From: JAIUNP01 sp020161975
GTDB taxonomy: Bacteria; Pseudomonadota; Alphaproteobacteria; Rhizobiales; Beijerinckiaceae
Direction of reading: 5' to 3'
NCBI GenBank assembly: GCA_036745275.1
Contig: DAIOGK010000003.1
Location: 62,001-126,000, forward strand
Length of the DNA stretch: 64,000 nucleotides
Shown here: one piece after another, positions 33,125-41,527 of the stretch
How the letters are laid out: every line of letters starts with the position of its first letter
Numbering within the stretch: position 1 is the stretch's first letter
The notes under the pieces: generated by a model
Told to the model about the DNA's origin: nothing
What the model saw: the letters and a program-made list of their open reading frames with translations, nothing else
The model's database searches: none
Translations under genes and position numbers: made by a program

Positions 33125-33696
33125 GCCGGGAGGGAGACGGTTTTCTCAAGCGCTGGTCGCAACGCAAGACCGAGGCGCGCGAAGCCCCGCCCGAACCGGA
33201 GGCCGCGTCCGCCGAATCATCGGATGTTGCGTCTCAGCCAGAAGTCGATCTCGATCTTCTGCCATCGCTCGATGATTTGAACGAGGCGACCGATATCACC
33301 GGATTTCTGCAAAAGGGGGTGCCGGAGACCCTACGCAATGCCGCCTTGCGCAAAATGTGGGAAACCAATGTTGCAATCCGCGATTACATTGGCCCGGCGG
33401 ACTACCAGTGGGATTTCAACGCAGCCAGTCCTTTTGTGGGATATGGGGGGATGACGCCGGGTACGGATATTGCAGGCTTGGTGCGCGAGGTGGCGGAATA
33501 TCACCTGAAACCGGCGCCAGACGCGGAAATGACCGCAGATAATGCCGATGGTGCGCTGCCCGGAGGCGTTCCGGCGGCGTTGCCCGACACGGCTCCCGAT
33601 GTGGCTGTCGAGACGGGGCCGGGCGACGGCGGCGAAGATGATCCGACCGTCAATCTGCCGGTCAGGCGACGGCATGGCGGTGCAACGCCGCGCTAG
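33121..33696 (+). CDS. DUF3306 protein, formate dehydrogenase-associated
   Basis: 191 residues. Starts with the family-typical FLKRWSQRKTEAR, then an acidic low-complexity part, LLPSLDDLNEATDITGFL, and LRKMWETNVAIRDYIGPADYQWDFN, the most conserved part. The C-terminal third is acidic and probably disordered, ending in a short basic patch RRRHGG. ATGA overlap with DUF3305 completes the coupled accessory block. After it a 155-base gap carries a fresh candidate promoter for the TorD-fdh unit. Confidence 0.82.
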   Translation: MSREGDGFLKRWSQRKTEAREAPPEPEAASAESSDVASQPEVDLDLLPSLDDLNEATDITGFLQKGVPETLRNAALRKMWETNVAIRDYIGPADYQWDFNAASPFVGYGGMTPGTDIAGLVREVAEYHLKPAPDAEMTADNADGALPGGVPAALPDTAPDVAVETGPGDGGEDDPTVNLPVRRRHGGATPR

Positions 33697-33757
33697 GCTG
33701 TCGATCCGTGCGGGGCGCGTACGAACTGCGTTGAGTTTTTCATTATTCTGATTTCAG

Positions 33758-33786
33758 TTGACGCGGCCTTCATAGGTAAACACTAT
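33758..33786 (+). promoter_or_regulatory. Candidate promoter of the torD-fdhABC unit
   Basis: TTGACG (33758-33763), a 17-base spacer, and CACTAT (33781-33786), in the only sizeable gap of the fdh island, 66 bases before the TorD-fusion ATG. The -35 is good and the -10 weak. Confidence 0.4.
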
Positions 33787-33851
33787 GGGGTCAGCAATGC
33801 GAGGCTGGTCCAGCATAACGAGAAAATTCAACCAGCGAGGCGTCTAGGTTC

Positions 33852-34694
33852 ATGCGGGATTCGGGTCTGGAACAGGCGATCAAAGCCGTCGGGGGCATTT
33901 CTGCTCTCGCAAGGGCACTTGGCCTGTCGCAGCCGTCCGTTTCGGCCTGGTCGCGGGTGCCGGCGGAACGGGTTCTGGCGGTCGAAGCGATTGCGGCGGT
34001 GCCCCGCCACGTTCTGAGGCCGGATCTGCATCCGACGACCGGTGGCGGCGTCGATGCGGTGGATGAGGCGCGGGGTCAGCTCTATCTGCTGCTTGCCAAT
34101 CTGCTGAGTGATATTCCCCTTGCCGGTCTTTTGACTGAAATTGCGCGGTTGCCGCGTCGTGACGATGATCTGATCGGCAGCGCCCTGGCGGCGCTGTCGG
34201 ACGCGGCGACGGACGTTTCGCCGGATGCGGTCGCGCGCGAGCACTTCGAGCTTTTTGTCGGGGTCGGTCGTGGCGAGCTGGTGCCCTACGCGTCCTACTA
34301 CCGTACTGGCTTCCTCTATGAACGCCCGTTGGTGAATGTGCGGACGGATCTCAGGATTCTCGGACTGGAGCGGGGTGACGGGACCGGTGAGCCGGAAGAC
34401 GGGATCGGCTTTCTCTGCGAGGTGATGGCTGGCATGGCGCTCGGTCGCTATCCGGTGCCTGAGGGGTTCGAGCGTTCGTTTTTCGCGCGGCATCTGGCTC
34501 CCTGGGCCGAGAAGGTCTTTGCCGATCTCGAGGCGGCGGACGCTGCAACGTTCTACCGGGCCGTCGGTCGGCTCGGACGGATTTTCATGGCACTGGAGCG
34601 TGAGGGGTTTGCGCTCGATGCCGCCAATCAGAATGCCGATGCAATGCATCCAGATTATGGACCGGAGGGACATCATGACAAAAAAGCGTCCTGA
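33852..34694 (+). CDS. TorD-family chaperone with an N-terminal Cro/YdaS-type HTH
   Basis: 280 residues. Residues 1-55 read as a YdaS/Cro-like helix-turn-helix: LEQAIKAVGGISALARALGL, then SQPSVSAWSRVPAERVLAVE. Residues 70-275 are an all-helical TorD/DmsD-type chaperone (LYLLLANLLSDIPL, EHFELFVGVGRGELVPYASYY, GFLCEVMAGMAL, HLAPWAEKVFADLE). Such chaperones bind the Tat signal and immature catalytic subunit of molybdenum enzymes before cofactor loading. The client is presumably FdhA. The DNA-binding half suggests a link between maturation state and transcription. It overlaps the following small Tat gene by 20 bases. Confidence 0.85.
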   Translation: MRDSGLEQAIKAVGGISALARALGLSQPSVSAWSRVPAERVLAVEAIAAVPRHVLRPDLHPTTGGGVDAVDEARGQLYLLLANLLSDIPLAGLLTEIARLPRRDDDLIGSALAALSDAATDVSPDAVAREHFELFVGVGRGELVPYASYYRTGFLYERPLVNVRTDLRILGLERGDGTGEPEDGIGFLCEVMAGMALGRYPVPEGFERSFFARHLAPWAEKVFADLEAADAATFYRAVGRLGRIFMALEREGFALDAANQNADAMHPDYGPEGHHDKKAS

Positions 34695-34872
34695 AAATCG
34701 CCTGAACCGCCGCGGCTTCCTGCAGGCCGGTCTCGGAGGCGTGACAGTCGCGGCCACCACTGGTGCCGCAGTCGCACCGGCTGCTGCCGCGAACGATACC
34801 CAGCTGTTGAAGGCCCGGTATCAGCCGGATGCCGCCAACGTGAAAAATTTCTATCGTGTCAACCGCTACTGA
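34675..34872 (+). CDS. Small Tat-signal protein of the formate dehydrogenase region
   Basis: 65 residues. Twin-arginine motif NRRGFLQAGLGG near residue 9, hydrophobic stretch, then AAA cut site, leaving a mature peptide of about 30 residues ending KNFYRVNRY. It fits the 'formate dehydrogenase region TAT target' family, which always lies beside fdh catalytic genes. GGAGGG stands seven bases before the ATG, within the end of the TorD gene. It may be a small subunit or assembly partner co-exported with FdhA; function not established. Confidence 0.85.
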   Translation: MTKKRPENRLNRRGFLQAGLGGVTVAATTGAAVAPAAAANDTQLLKARYQPDAANVKNFYRVNRY

Positions 34873-34881
34873 GGTGCTGCC

Positions 34882-37803
34882 ATGCTGATCAAGCGCAAGT
34901 CCCGCGATGTCCGGCGCTCGGTTGCGGGCGCCTTCGGTGAAACAAACGGAGCGGGTCTCGACCGCCGCGGCTTTCTTCGCAAGTCCGGTCTGACGGCGGG
35001 CGGGCTTGCGGCGCTCTCGTCCCTGACGTTCGGTTCGGTGCGCACGGCGGAGGCAGGGCCGATCCTGCCCAACGTGCCGACCATCCGGAAGAAGAACATC
35101 TGCACCCACTGTTCGGTTGGTTGTTCGGTCATTGCCGAACTCCAGAACGGCGTTTGGCTTGGGCAGGAGCCGGCCTGGGACAGCCCGATCAACCGGGGTT
35201 CGCACTGCGCCAAAGGTGCTTCGGTGCGCGAGCTTGTGAAGGGCGAACGCCGCGTGAAGGCGCCGCTGAAGCTGGTTGACGGTGCCTGGCAGAAGATTTC
35301 GTGGGATCAGGCGATCAACGAGATCGGCGACAAGATGACCGCGATCCGCAACCAGTCGGGGCCGGATTCGGTCTATCTGCTCGGTTCGGCAAAATTCACG
35401 AACGAGGCGGCCTATCTCTTCCGCAAGTTCGCGGCCTTCTGGGGCACAAACAACGTCGATCACCAGGCGCGCATCTGCCATTCGACCACGGTGGCGGGGG
35501 TTGCCAACACCTGGGGTTATGGCGCCCAGACCAATTCCTACAACGACATCCGCAACGCCAAGACCGTGATCTTCATGGGCTCGAACGCGGCGGAGGCGCA
35601 TCCGGTTGCGATGCAGCATATTCTCACCGGCAAGGAGACGCAGCGGGCCAACGTCTTTGTGTTCGACCCGCGCTTCACCCGCACGGCGGCCCATGCCACC
35701 GAGTACGTCCGCTTCCGCTCGGGCACCGACATCGCGGTGATCTGGGGGATGCTCTACCACATCTTCAAGAACGGCTGGGAGGACAAGGAGTACATCCGCC
35801 AGCGGGTCTACGGCTTTGATCTTGTTCAAAAGGAAGTGGAGAAGTGGACTCCGGAAGAGGTTGAGCGGGTTACCGGCGTTCCGGGCGATCAGCTCAAGCG
35901 GGCCGCCGAGACCTTCGCCAAGCAGCGCCCCTCCACCTTTATCTGGTGCATGGGCGGCACGCAGCACACCGTGGGCACGGCGAACGTCCGCGCCTACTGT
36001 ACGCTGCTGCTGGCCACCGGCAACGTTGGCAGCAACGGCACCGGCGCGAACATTTTCCGCGGCCACACCAACGTGCAGGGGGCAACCGACCTTGGCCTCG
36101 ATGTGACCAGCCTGCCGCTTTATTACGGGCTGGCGGAAGGGGCGTGGAAGCACTGGGGCCGCGTCTGGGATGTGCCCTACGAGTACCTGCTGTCACGCTT
36201 CGTCGACAAGAAGATGATGGAAGCGCCGGGCATTCCCTCCACGCGCTGGTTCGACGCGGTGAGCCTGCCGAGGGACCAAGTGGATCAGAAGGACAATGTG
36301 AAGGCAATGATCGTCTTCGGGCACGGCGGCAACACCATTCCGCGTATGCCCGAATCGGTCGCCGGCATTGAGAAACTTGATCTTCTTGTCGTGGCAGACC
36401 CACATCCGACGACCTTCTCGGTTCTGTCTGGCCGCAAGAATGGGACCTACATCCTGCCCGCCTGCACGTCGTTCGAGATGGATGGTTCGCGTACGGCCTC
36501 GAACCGTTCGCTGCAATGGGGCGAAAAGATCGTCGAGCCGATCTTCGATTCGAAGAACGACTACGAGATGATCTATCTGCTCGCAAAGAAGCTGGGCTTC
36601 GCCGACCAGATGTTCAAGACCCTCAAGGTCGACCAGAAGCATCCCGTCGCCGAGGATATCCTGCGCGAGATCAACCGCGGCGGGCTTTCGACCGGCTATT
36701 CGGGCCAGAGCCCGGAGCGGTTGAAACTGCACATGGCCAATCAGGGTTCATTCGACATCGTGACGCTGCGGGCGACGGACGGGCCGGCCAAGGGCGAGTT
36801 CTACGGGTTGCCGTGGCCGTGCTGGGGCAAGCCGGAACTCAAGCATCCGGGGACGCATATCCTCTACAACACCAATCTGAACGTGATGGAGGGCGGCGGC
36901 ACCTTCCGCGCGCGCTTCGGTGTCACCTACGAGGAGCCGCAGCCCGACGGCAGCAAGAAGACGATCAACATGCTGTCGGAAGGCTCCTACTCAAAGGGGT
37001 CGGAACTGACCGACGGCTATCCCGAGTTCACTTATGGCGTACTCAAGAAACTCGGCTGGGACAAGGATCTGACCGATCAGGAGCGCAGCACCATCGAGGC
37101 GATCGGCGGGGCTAACCCGGATGGTGTCGGCTGGGCGGTCGACCTTTCCGCAGGCATCATTCGCGTTGCGCTTCAGCATGGCTGTATCCCCTTCGGTAAC
37201 GGCAAGGCGCGCGTGAATGCCTGGAACCTGCCCGATCCGGTGCCTGTGCATCGCGAGCCGATCTATTCGCCGCGCCCGGACCTTGTGGCGAAGTATCCGA
37301 CCCGGCCGGACGCCAAGCAGTTCCGCGTGCCGAACATCGGCTTCTCGGTGCAGAAGGATGCGGCGGACAAGGGAATCGCCAAGGAGTTCCCGATCATCCT
37401 GACCTCGGGCCGCCTCGTGGAATACGAGGGCGGCGGCGAGGAGACCCGTTCGAATCCGTGGCTGGCCGAGTTGCAGCAGGACATGTTTGTCGAGATCAAC
37501 CCGGCGGACGCGCGCGAGCGCGGCATTTCGGATGGAAGCCAGGTCTGGGTTCTCGGTCCGGCGGGCGGCGCGAAGGCGCGGGTCAAGGCGCTGGTGACCG
37601 AGCGCGTCGGCAAGGGGGTGGCTTTCATGCCGTTCCACTTCGCCGGCTATTTCCAGGGCGTGGACCAGCGCGGAAAATATCCGGCGGGCATGGACCCCAT
37701 CGTGCTCGGCGAGAGCGTCAACACTGTCACAACCTATGGCTACGACCCGGTGACCGGGATGCACGAAGGCAAGGCCACGCTTTGCCAGATCAGGGCCGCT
37801 TGA
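34882..37803 (+). CDS. fdhA: Formate dehydrogenase catalytic subunit (Mo/W-bis-MGD)
   Basis: 973 residues. Tat signal with DRRGFLRKSGLTAGG at residues 27-41 after a long basic N-region. [4Fe-4S] motif CTHCSVGCSV with the fourth Cys in SHCAKGA. The Mo ligand is Cys199 in QARICHSTTVAG (codon TGC at 35476-35478), where enterobacterial FdnG has selenocysteine, so no SECIS is needed. The catalytic His follows it. Later blocks include GSNAAEAHPV, WCMGGTQHTVG and the C-terminal dinucleotide-binding domain LTSGRLVEYEGGGEETRSNPW-like. It oxidises formate to CO2 in the periplasm and passes electrons to FdhB and then FdhC and quinone. GAGG precedes the ATG. Confidence 0.96.
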   Translation: MLIKRKSRDVRRSVAGAFGETNGAGLDRRGFLRKSGLTAGGLAALSSLTFGSVRTAEAGPILPNVPTIRKKNICTHCSVGCSVIAELQNGVWLGQEPAWDSPINRGSHCAKGASVRELVKGERRVKAPLKLVDGAWQKISWDQAINEIGDKMTAIRNQSGPDSVYLLGSAKFTNEAAYLFRKFAAFWGTNNVDHQARICHSTTVAGVANTWGYGAQTNSYNDIRNAKTVIFMGSNAAEAHPVAMQHILTGKETQRANVFVFDPRFTRTAAHATEYVRFRSGTDIAVIWGMLYHIFKNGWEDKEYIRQRVYGFDLVQKEVEKWTPEEVERVTGVPGDQLKRAAETFAKQRPSTFIWCMGGTQHTVGTANVRAYCTLLLATGNVGSNGTGANIFRGHTNVQGATDLGLDVTSLPLYYGLAEGAWKHWGRVWDVPYEYLLSRFVDKKMMEAPGIPSTRWFDAVSLPRDQVDQKDNVKAMIVFGHGGNTIPRMPESVAGIEKLDLLVVADPHPTTFSVLSGRKNGTYILPACTSFEMDGSRTASNRSLQWGEKIVEPIFDSKNDYEMIYLLAKKLGFADQMFKTLKVDQKHPVAEDILREINRGGLSTGYSGQSPERLKLHMANQGSFDIVTLRATDGPAKGEFYGLPWPCWGKPELKHPGTHILYNTNLNVMEGGGTFRARFGVTYEEPQPDGSKKTINMLSEGSYSKGSELTDGYPEFTYGVLKKLGWDKDLTDQERSTIEAIGGANPDGVGWAVDLSAGIIRVALQHGCIPFGNGKARVNAWNLPDPVPVHREPIYSPRPDLVAKYPTRPDAKQFRVPNIGFSVQKDAADKGIAKEFPIILTSGRLVEYEGGGEETRSNPWLAELQQDMFVEINPADARERGISDGSQVWVLGPAGGAKARVKALVTERVGKGVAFMPFHFAGYFQGVDQRGKYPAGMDPIVLGESVNTVTTYGYDPVTGMHEGKATLCQIRAA

Positions 37804-37816
37804 GGAGGAACCGACC

Positions 37817-38413
37817 ATGGCACGCATGAAATTCCTCTGTGACGCGGACCGTTGCATCGAGTGCAACGCCTGCGTCACTGCCTGCAAGAACGAGAACGAG
37901 GTGCCCTGGGGCATCAATCGTCGTCGCGTCGTGACACTGAACGACGGGATGCCGGGCGAACGCTCGGTCTCGATGGCCTGCATGCACTGTACGGATTCGC
38001 CCTGCTCGGCGGTCTGTCCGGTCAATTGCTTCTATCATACGGCAGATGGCGTGGTTCTTCACTCGAAGGACCTGTGCATCGGGTGCGGGTATTGCTTCTA
38101 CGCCTGCCCGTTCGGCGCGCCGCAATATCCGAAGGTCGGCAACTTCGGTTCGCGCGGCAAGATGGACAAGTGCACCTTCTGCGCCGGTGGCCCGGATGGA
38201 GAGCAGACCCTCGCCGAGTATAACAAATATGGTCGCAACCGCCTTTCCGAAGGCAAGTTGCCGCTCTGCGCCGAAATGTGCTCGACCAAGGCGCTGCTGG
38301 CAGGAGACAGCGACATCATTGCGCAGATCTACAAGGAGCGGGTTGCCAAGCGCGGCTATGGCTCCGGCGCCTGGGGTTGGTCAGTCGCCTACAAGGAGGG
38401 CGTGTCGCTCTGA
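37817..38413 (+). CDS. fdhB: Formate dehydrogenase iron-sulfur subunit
   Basis: 198 residues with four [4Fe-4S] motif groups: CIECNACVTACKNEN, CMHCTDSPCSAVCPVN, CIGCGYCFYACPFGAP, and CTFC with the later CAEMC. It lacks the C-terminal transmembrane helix of enterobacterial FdnH (about 290 residues), so it belongs to the shorter FDH3/Wolinella-like type that docks on the cytochrome subunit by contact only. GAGGAGG lies before the ATG, 13 bases after fdhA. Confidence 0.95.
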   Translation: MARMKFLCDADRCIECNACVTACKNENEVPWGINRRRVVTLNDGMPGERSVSMACMHCTDSPCSAVCPVNCFYHTADGVVLHSKDLCIGCGYCFYACPFGAPQYPKVGNFGSRGKMDKCTFCAGGPDGEQTLAEYNKYGRNRLSEGKLPLCAEMCSTKALLAGDSDIIAQIYKERVAKRGYGSGAWGWSVAYKEGVSL

Positions 38414-38478
38414 GGCGACGCGTCACGCGCATCCGGGCAAAACGCCCGATCGACGGTACATGAACGGGGGAGGCACCC

Positions 38479-39495
38479 TTGGCACAGACATTTTCAACCC
38501 TGCGCGGCCTGATTCTCGGGCTGGCGCTTATCCTGGGGGCGGCCATTGCCAGTCCGGCCATGGCGCAGTCCGGTTTCAACCCGACCCAGCGCGCGGTGAA
38601 TGAAGATCAGCTCATGAAGGCCCTGAAGCCGGACGGGACGATCTCCGGCCGCGTGACCATTCCCAACCAGAGCGCGGGAACACTGATCCAGCCTGAAGGC
38701 AAGGAATGGCGGGACTATCGACGTGAAACCCTGCCGCGTATCGGTGCCATCGCCATTCTGGGCATGCTGGTAGTGTTGTGCCTGTTCTATGCCATCCGCG
38801 GCAAGGTTCGCGTTGCGGCGGGGATGTCTGGCAAGACCATCGTGCGCTTTAACGGCTTTGAGCGATTCACGCATTGGCTCACGGCATCGAGCTTTGTTAT
38901 TCTCGGACTGTCCGGTCTCAATGTTACGTTTGGCCGGTCGCTGCTGCTGCCGCTTCTGGGGCATCAGACGTTCACGCCATTCTCGGCTTTCCTCAAGTTT
39001 CTGCACAATTATATCGGCTTCGCCTTCATGGTGGGCATTGTGCTGATGTTCGTGATGTGGGTTCGGGAGAACATCCCGAATGGCACAGACGTCACCTGGG
39101 TCAAGGAGGGTGGCGGCATTCTGAGCAAGGACAAGCATCCGGCGGCTGGCAAGTTCAACGGCGGGCAGAAGATCCTGTTCTGGGCAGTGATCGTCGGCGG
39201 TGTTCTGCTGTCGTTGTCCGGGCTGCATCTCCTCTTTCCGAATCGCGTGGATGGCGGGGTGATCGAGATCCAGTTCCAGAGCGAAATCCATGGCATCGTC
39301 GCGATGCTGATGATTGCGATGATCCTGGCGCATATCTACATTGGCACGCTGGGCATGGAGGGCGCGTTCGATGCCATGGGAACAGGTTCGGTTGATCTGA
39401 ACTGGGCCAAGGAGCATCATTCGCTCTGGGTTGACGAGGTGCAGAAAGGCGGCCATGGCCTCCCGGCGGCCGCAAAGGTCGCACCCGCAGAATAG
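38479..39495 (+). CDS. fdhC: Formate dehydrogenase cytochrome b556 (gamma) subunit
   Basis: 338 residues beginning at TTG (38479-38481). GGGGGAGG lies five bases upstream and the first codons form a signal peptide (GLILGLALILGAAIASPAMA), so the TTG is well supported; the next ATG would remove it. After a periplasmic segment come about four to five membrane helices, with heme-binding His in RFTHWLTASSF, FLHNYIGFAF, SEIHGIVAMLMIAMILAHIY. It binds two hemes b and reduces quinone with electrons from FdhB. The unit ends at a strong terminator 25 bases on. Confidence 0.93.
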   Translation: MAQTFSTLRGLILGLALILGAAIASPAMAQSGFNPTQRAVNEDQLMKALKPDGTISGRVTIPNQSAGTLIQPEGKEWRDYRRETLPRIGAIAILGMLVVLCLFYAIRGKVRVAAGMSGKTIVRFNGFERFTHWLTASSFVILGLSGLNVTFGRSLLLPLLGHQTFTPFSAFLKFLHNYIGFAFMVGIVLMFVMWVRENIPNGTDVTWVKEGGGILSKDKHPAAGKFNGGQKILFWAVIVGGVLLSLSGLHLLFPNRVDGGVIEIQFQSEIHGIVAMLMIAMILAHIYIGTLGMEGAFDAMGTGSVDLNWAKEHHSLWVDEVQKGGHGLPAAAKVAPAE

Positions 39496-39518
39496 GGCCT
39501 TACGACATTCGGGCTTGC

Positions 39519-39544
39519 AAAGGGCGCGGTTTCGCGCCCTTTTT
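39519..39544 (+). terminator. Rho-independent terminator after fdhC
   Basis: GGGCGCG (39522-39528) pairs with CGCGCCC (39533-39539) around GTTT, extended by AAA/TTT pairing, with a run of five T at 40-44 of this block (39540-39544). Confidence 0.9.
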
Positions 39545-39574
39545 CGTTGAGTTGCAGCAAGCGAGTCCTGACGA

Positions 39575-40105
39575 TTGCGGATCATCGGCATCACGGGCTG
39601 GAGCGGGGCGGGCAAGACCGTGCTGCTGACCAAGCTCATTCCACTACTGACAGCGCGAGGCGTTACCGTCTCGACGCTCAAGCACGCGCATCACAATTTC
39701 GATGTCGATGTGCCCGGAAAAGATTCCCATGAGCACCGCAAGGCCGGGGCAAGCGAAGTCCTGATCTCATCCGGGCGGCGGTTCGCGTTGATGCACGAGT
39801 TGCGCTCTGAGGCCGAATGGACGCTGGAGCAGTTGCTGGCCAAGCTGACGCCGGTGGATCTTGTCCTGATCGAGGGGTTCAAACGTGCGCCGCATCCCAA
39901 GATCGAGGTGTTCCGGGCGGCCAACGGCAAACCGCCGCTTTTCCCTGATAATGCCACGATCGTTGCGGTGGCCAGCGATGCGCCTGTGCCGGCGCGCGCG
40001 CCGGTGTATGATCTCGACGACATCGATGGACTGGCAGAAGCGGTGATGTCGCTGGCCCGGCCTGTGTCGGAGATTTTTCCGGGGGTGGCGCAATGGCGCA
40101 GTTGA
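39575..40105 (+). CDS. mobB: Molybdopterin-guanine dinucleotide adapter protein
   Basis: 176 residues. P-loop GITGWSGAGKTVLLTKLIP at the N-terminus, then VSTLKHAHHNFDVDVPGKDSH and LVLIEGFKRAPHPKIEVFR, all MobB blocks. MobB binds GTP and helps attach GMP to molybdopterin for bis-MGD enzymes such as FdhA. TTG start at 39575 begins exactly at the expected N-terminus, though the ribosome site is poor. It overlaps moeA by 13 bases. Confidence 0.93.
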   Translation: MRIIGITGWSGAGKTVLLTKLIPLLTARGVTVSTLKHAHHNFDVDVPGKDSHEHRKAGASEVLISSGRRFALMHELRSEAEWTLEQLLAKLTPVDLVLIEGFKRAPHPKIEVFRAANGKPPLFPDNATIVAVASDAPVPARAPVYDLDDIDGLAEAVMSLARPVSEIFPGVAQWRS

Positions 40106-41349
40106 CGGATGATTGCTTCGCGTTCGGCGGGGCGATGTTGACGGTCAAGGCGGCGGTGGCGTTGATTCGCGAACGCGTGCAGCCGGTTGAAGAGAGTGAA
40201 ACCGTTTCCCTCGGACAGGCAGACGGGCGGGTGCTGGCAGATGCGGTGCTTGCGCCGGTTGCCGTGCCGCCTTTCGATAACTCCGCTGTCGATGGCTATG
40301 CTGTCCGCCATGCAGACCTGAGCCCAACGGAGGAAACGCGACTTCCGGTCGCTGCGCGGCTGCCCGCCGGGACGGTCAATGTCGCGGCGATTGCGCCGGG
40401 AACGGCGGTGCGCATTTTCACCGGAGCGCCAATGCCCGCCGGCGCCGATACGGTGTTCATGCAGGAAGATGTGCAGACCGACGGCGTGTTTGTCCTGCTG
40501 CCATCCGGGCTTAAAGCAGGGGCCAACCGTCGCTTTGCGGGGGAGGATTTCGCGCCGGGCAAAGTGCTACTGGCGGCGGGCACGCGGTTGGATCCGCGCC
40601 ATCTGGCGGCGCTTGCCGCGGTGGGCGTGGCCGAGGTTCGTGTGCGCCGCCGCGTCAGGGTTGCGCTCTTTTCAACGGGCGCTGAGCTGGTGCCGCCGGG
40701 AGCGGCGCTGCCGCCGGGCGCGCAGTTCGATTCCAACCGCTTTCTGCTGTCCTCGCTGCTTGTCCGTGCCGGGGCCGAGGTGCAGGACCTTGGCATTCTG
40801 CCCGATGATGTCGTGGTTATTGCGTCTGCGCTCGATGCGGCAGCGACGCGCGCCGACCTCATTCTGACATCGGGCGGCGTTTCAACGGGCGAGGAAGATC
40901 ATGTGAAGACCGCCGTGGAACGGGTGGGGCAACTCACCTTCTGGCGGGTGGCCATCAAGCCTGGACGGCCGGTGGCGATGGGGACCATTCGCGGCGCGGC
41001 TTTTGTTGGTCTGCCCGGCAATCCAGTGGCGTCATTCATCACTTTCACGCGACTGGCGCGCGCGCTCATCAGCCAGCTTGGCGGGGGCGTGACCAGCGAT
41101 CCTGCCGGGATTCCGATTGAATCGGGTTTCCACTATCGCAAGAAGGCCGGGCGGTGCGAATACGTCCGCGTCCGACTGGAACGTGGGGAAAACGGGCGGA
41201 CGCGGGCCCAGAAATTTCCGCGCGAGGGCGCGGGGCTGATCAGTTCGCTGACCGGTTCGGATGGTCTCGTCGAACTTGGCGAGGATGCAACCGCCATCGC
41301 ACCCGGAGAGATGCTCGATTACCTGCCCTTCACCGGGCTGATCGGGTAG
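40093..41349 (+). CDS. moeA: Molybdopterin molybdenumtransferase
   Basis: 418 residues, full-length MoeA. VPPFDNSAVDGYAVRHAD near residue 60, IFTGAPMPAGADTVFMQED, LFSTGAELVPPG, SGGVSTGEEDHVK and GLPGNPVASFITF are family blocks. It inserts molybdate into adenylylated molybdopterin. Placed with mobB, mobA and fdhD, it provides the cofactor for formate dehydrogenase and possibly the nearby xanthine dehydrogenase. It converges on the small gene at 41359. Confidence 0.96.
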   Translation: MAQLTDDCFAFGGAMLTVKAAVALIRERVQPVEESETVSLGQADGRVLADAVLAPVAVPPFDNSAVDGYAVRHADLSPTEETRLPVAARLPAGTVNVAAIAPGTAVRIFTGAPMPAGADTVFMQEDVQTDGVFVLLPSGLKAGANRRFAGEDFAPGKVLLAAGTRLDPRHLAALAAVGVAEVRVRRRVRVALFSTGAELVPPGAALPPGAQFDSNRFLLSSLLVRAGAEVQDLGILPDDVVVIASALDAAATRADLILTSGGVSTGEEDHVKTAVERVGQLTFWRVAIKPGRPVAMGTIRGAAFVGLPGNPVASFITFTRLARALISQLGGGVTSDPAGIPIESGFHYRKKAGRCEYVRVRLERGENGRTRAQKFPREGAGLISSLTGSDGLVELGEDATAIAPGEMLDYLPFTGLIG

Positions 41350-41358
41350 CCGGTCCGG

Positions 41359-41496
41359 TCAGTGGCCGTCGCCAACCCGCGCGTTCGGAGAGGTATAAGC
41401 CTGTTCCGCGGTGCGCTGCATATCATCGTTCAGCACGAAATAGGCACCGGTGCTGATGACGGCTGCGACGATCAGTGATGAGAGAAAGGCTTTCAT
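41359..41496 (-). CDS. Small single-span membrane protein
   Basis: 45 residues: one hydrophobic helix (FLSSLIVAAVISTGAYFVL, residues 4-22), then a polar tail with MQRTAEQAYTSPNARVG. GAAGGA lies nine bases before the ATG at 41494-41496. Short proteins with the tail pattern MQ-TA-YTS-VR are widespread in Rhizobiales and unnamed. It lies between moeA and mobA and starts 31 bases after the mobA stop on the same strand, so it may be the third gene of fdhD-mobA. Function unknown. Confidence 0.75.
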   Translation of the reverse strand: MKAFLSSLIVAAVISTGAYFVLNDDMQRTAEQAYTSPNARVGDGH

Positions 41497-41527
41497 CGGG
41501 AGTTCCTTCCGGATTTTTTTTATAATT

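Noticed and set aside
35476..35478. Possible selenocysteine codon at the FdhA active site
   Set aside because: The codon is TGC, plain Cys; no recoding is needed.
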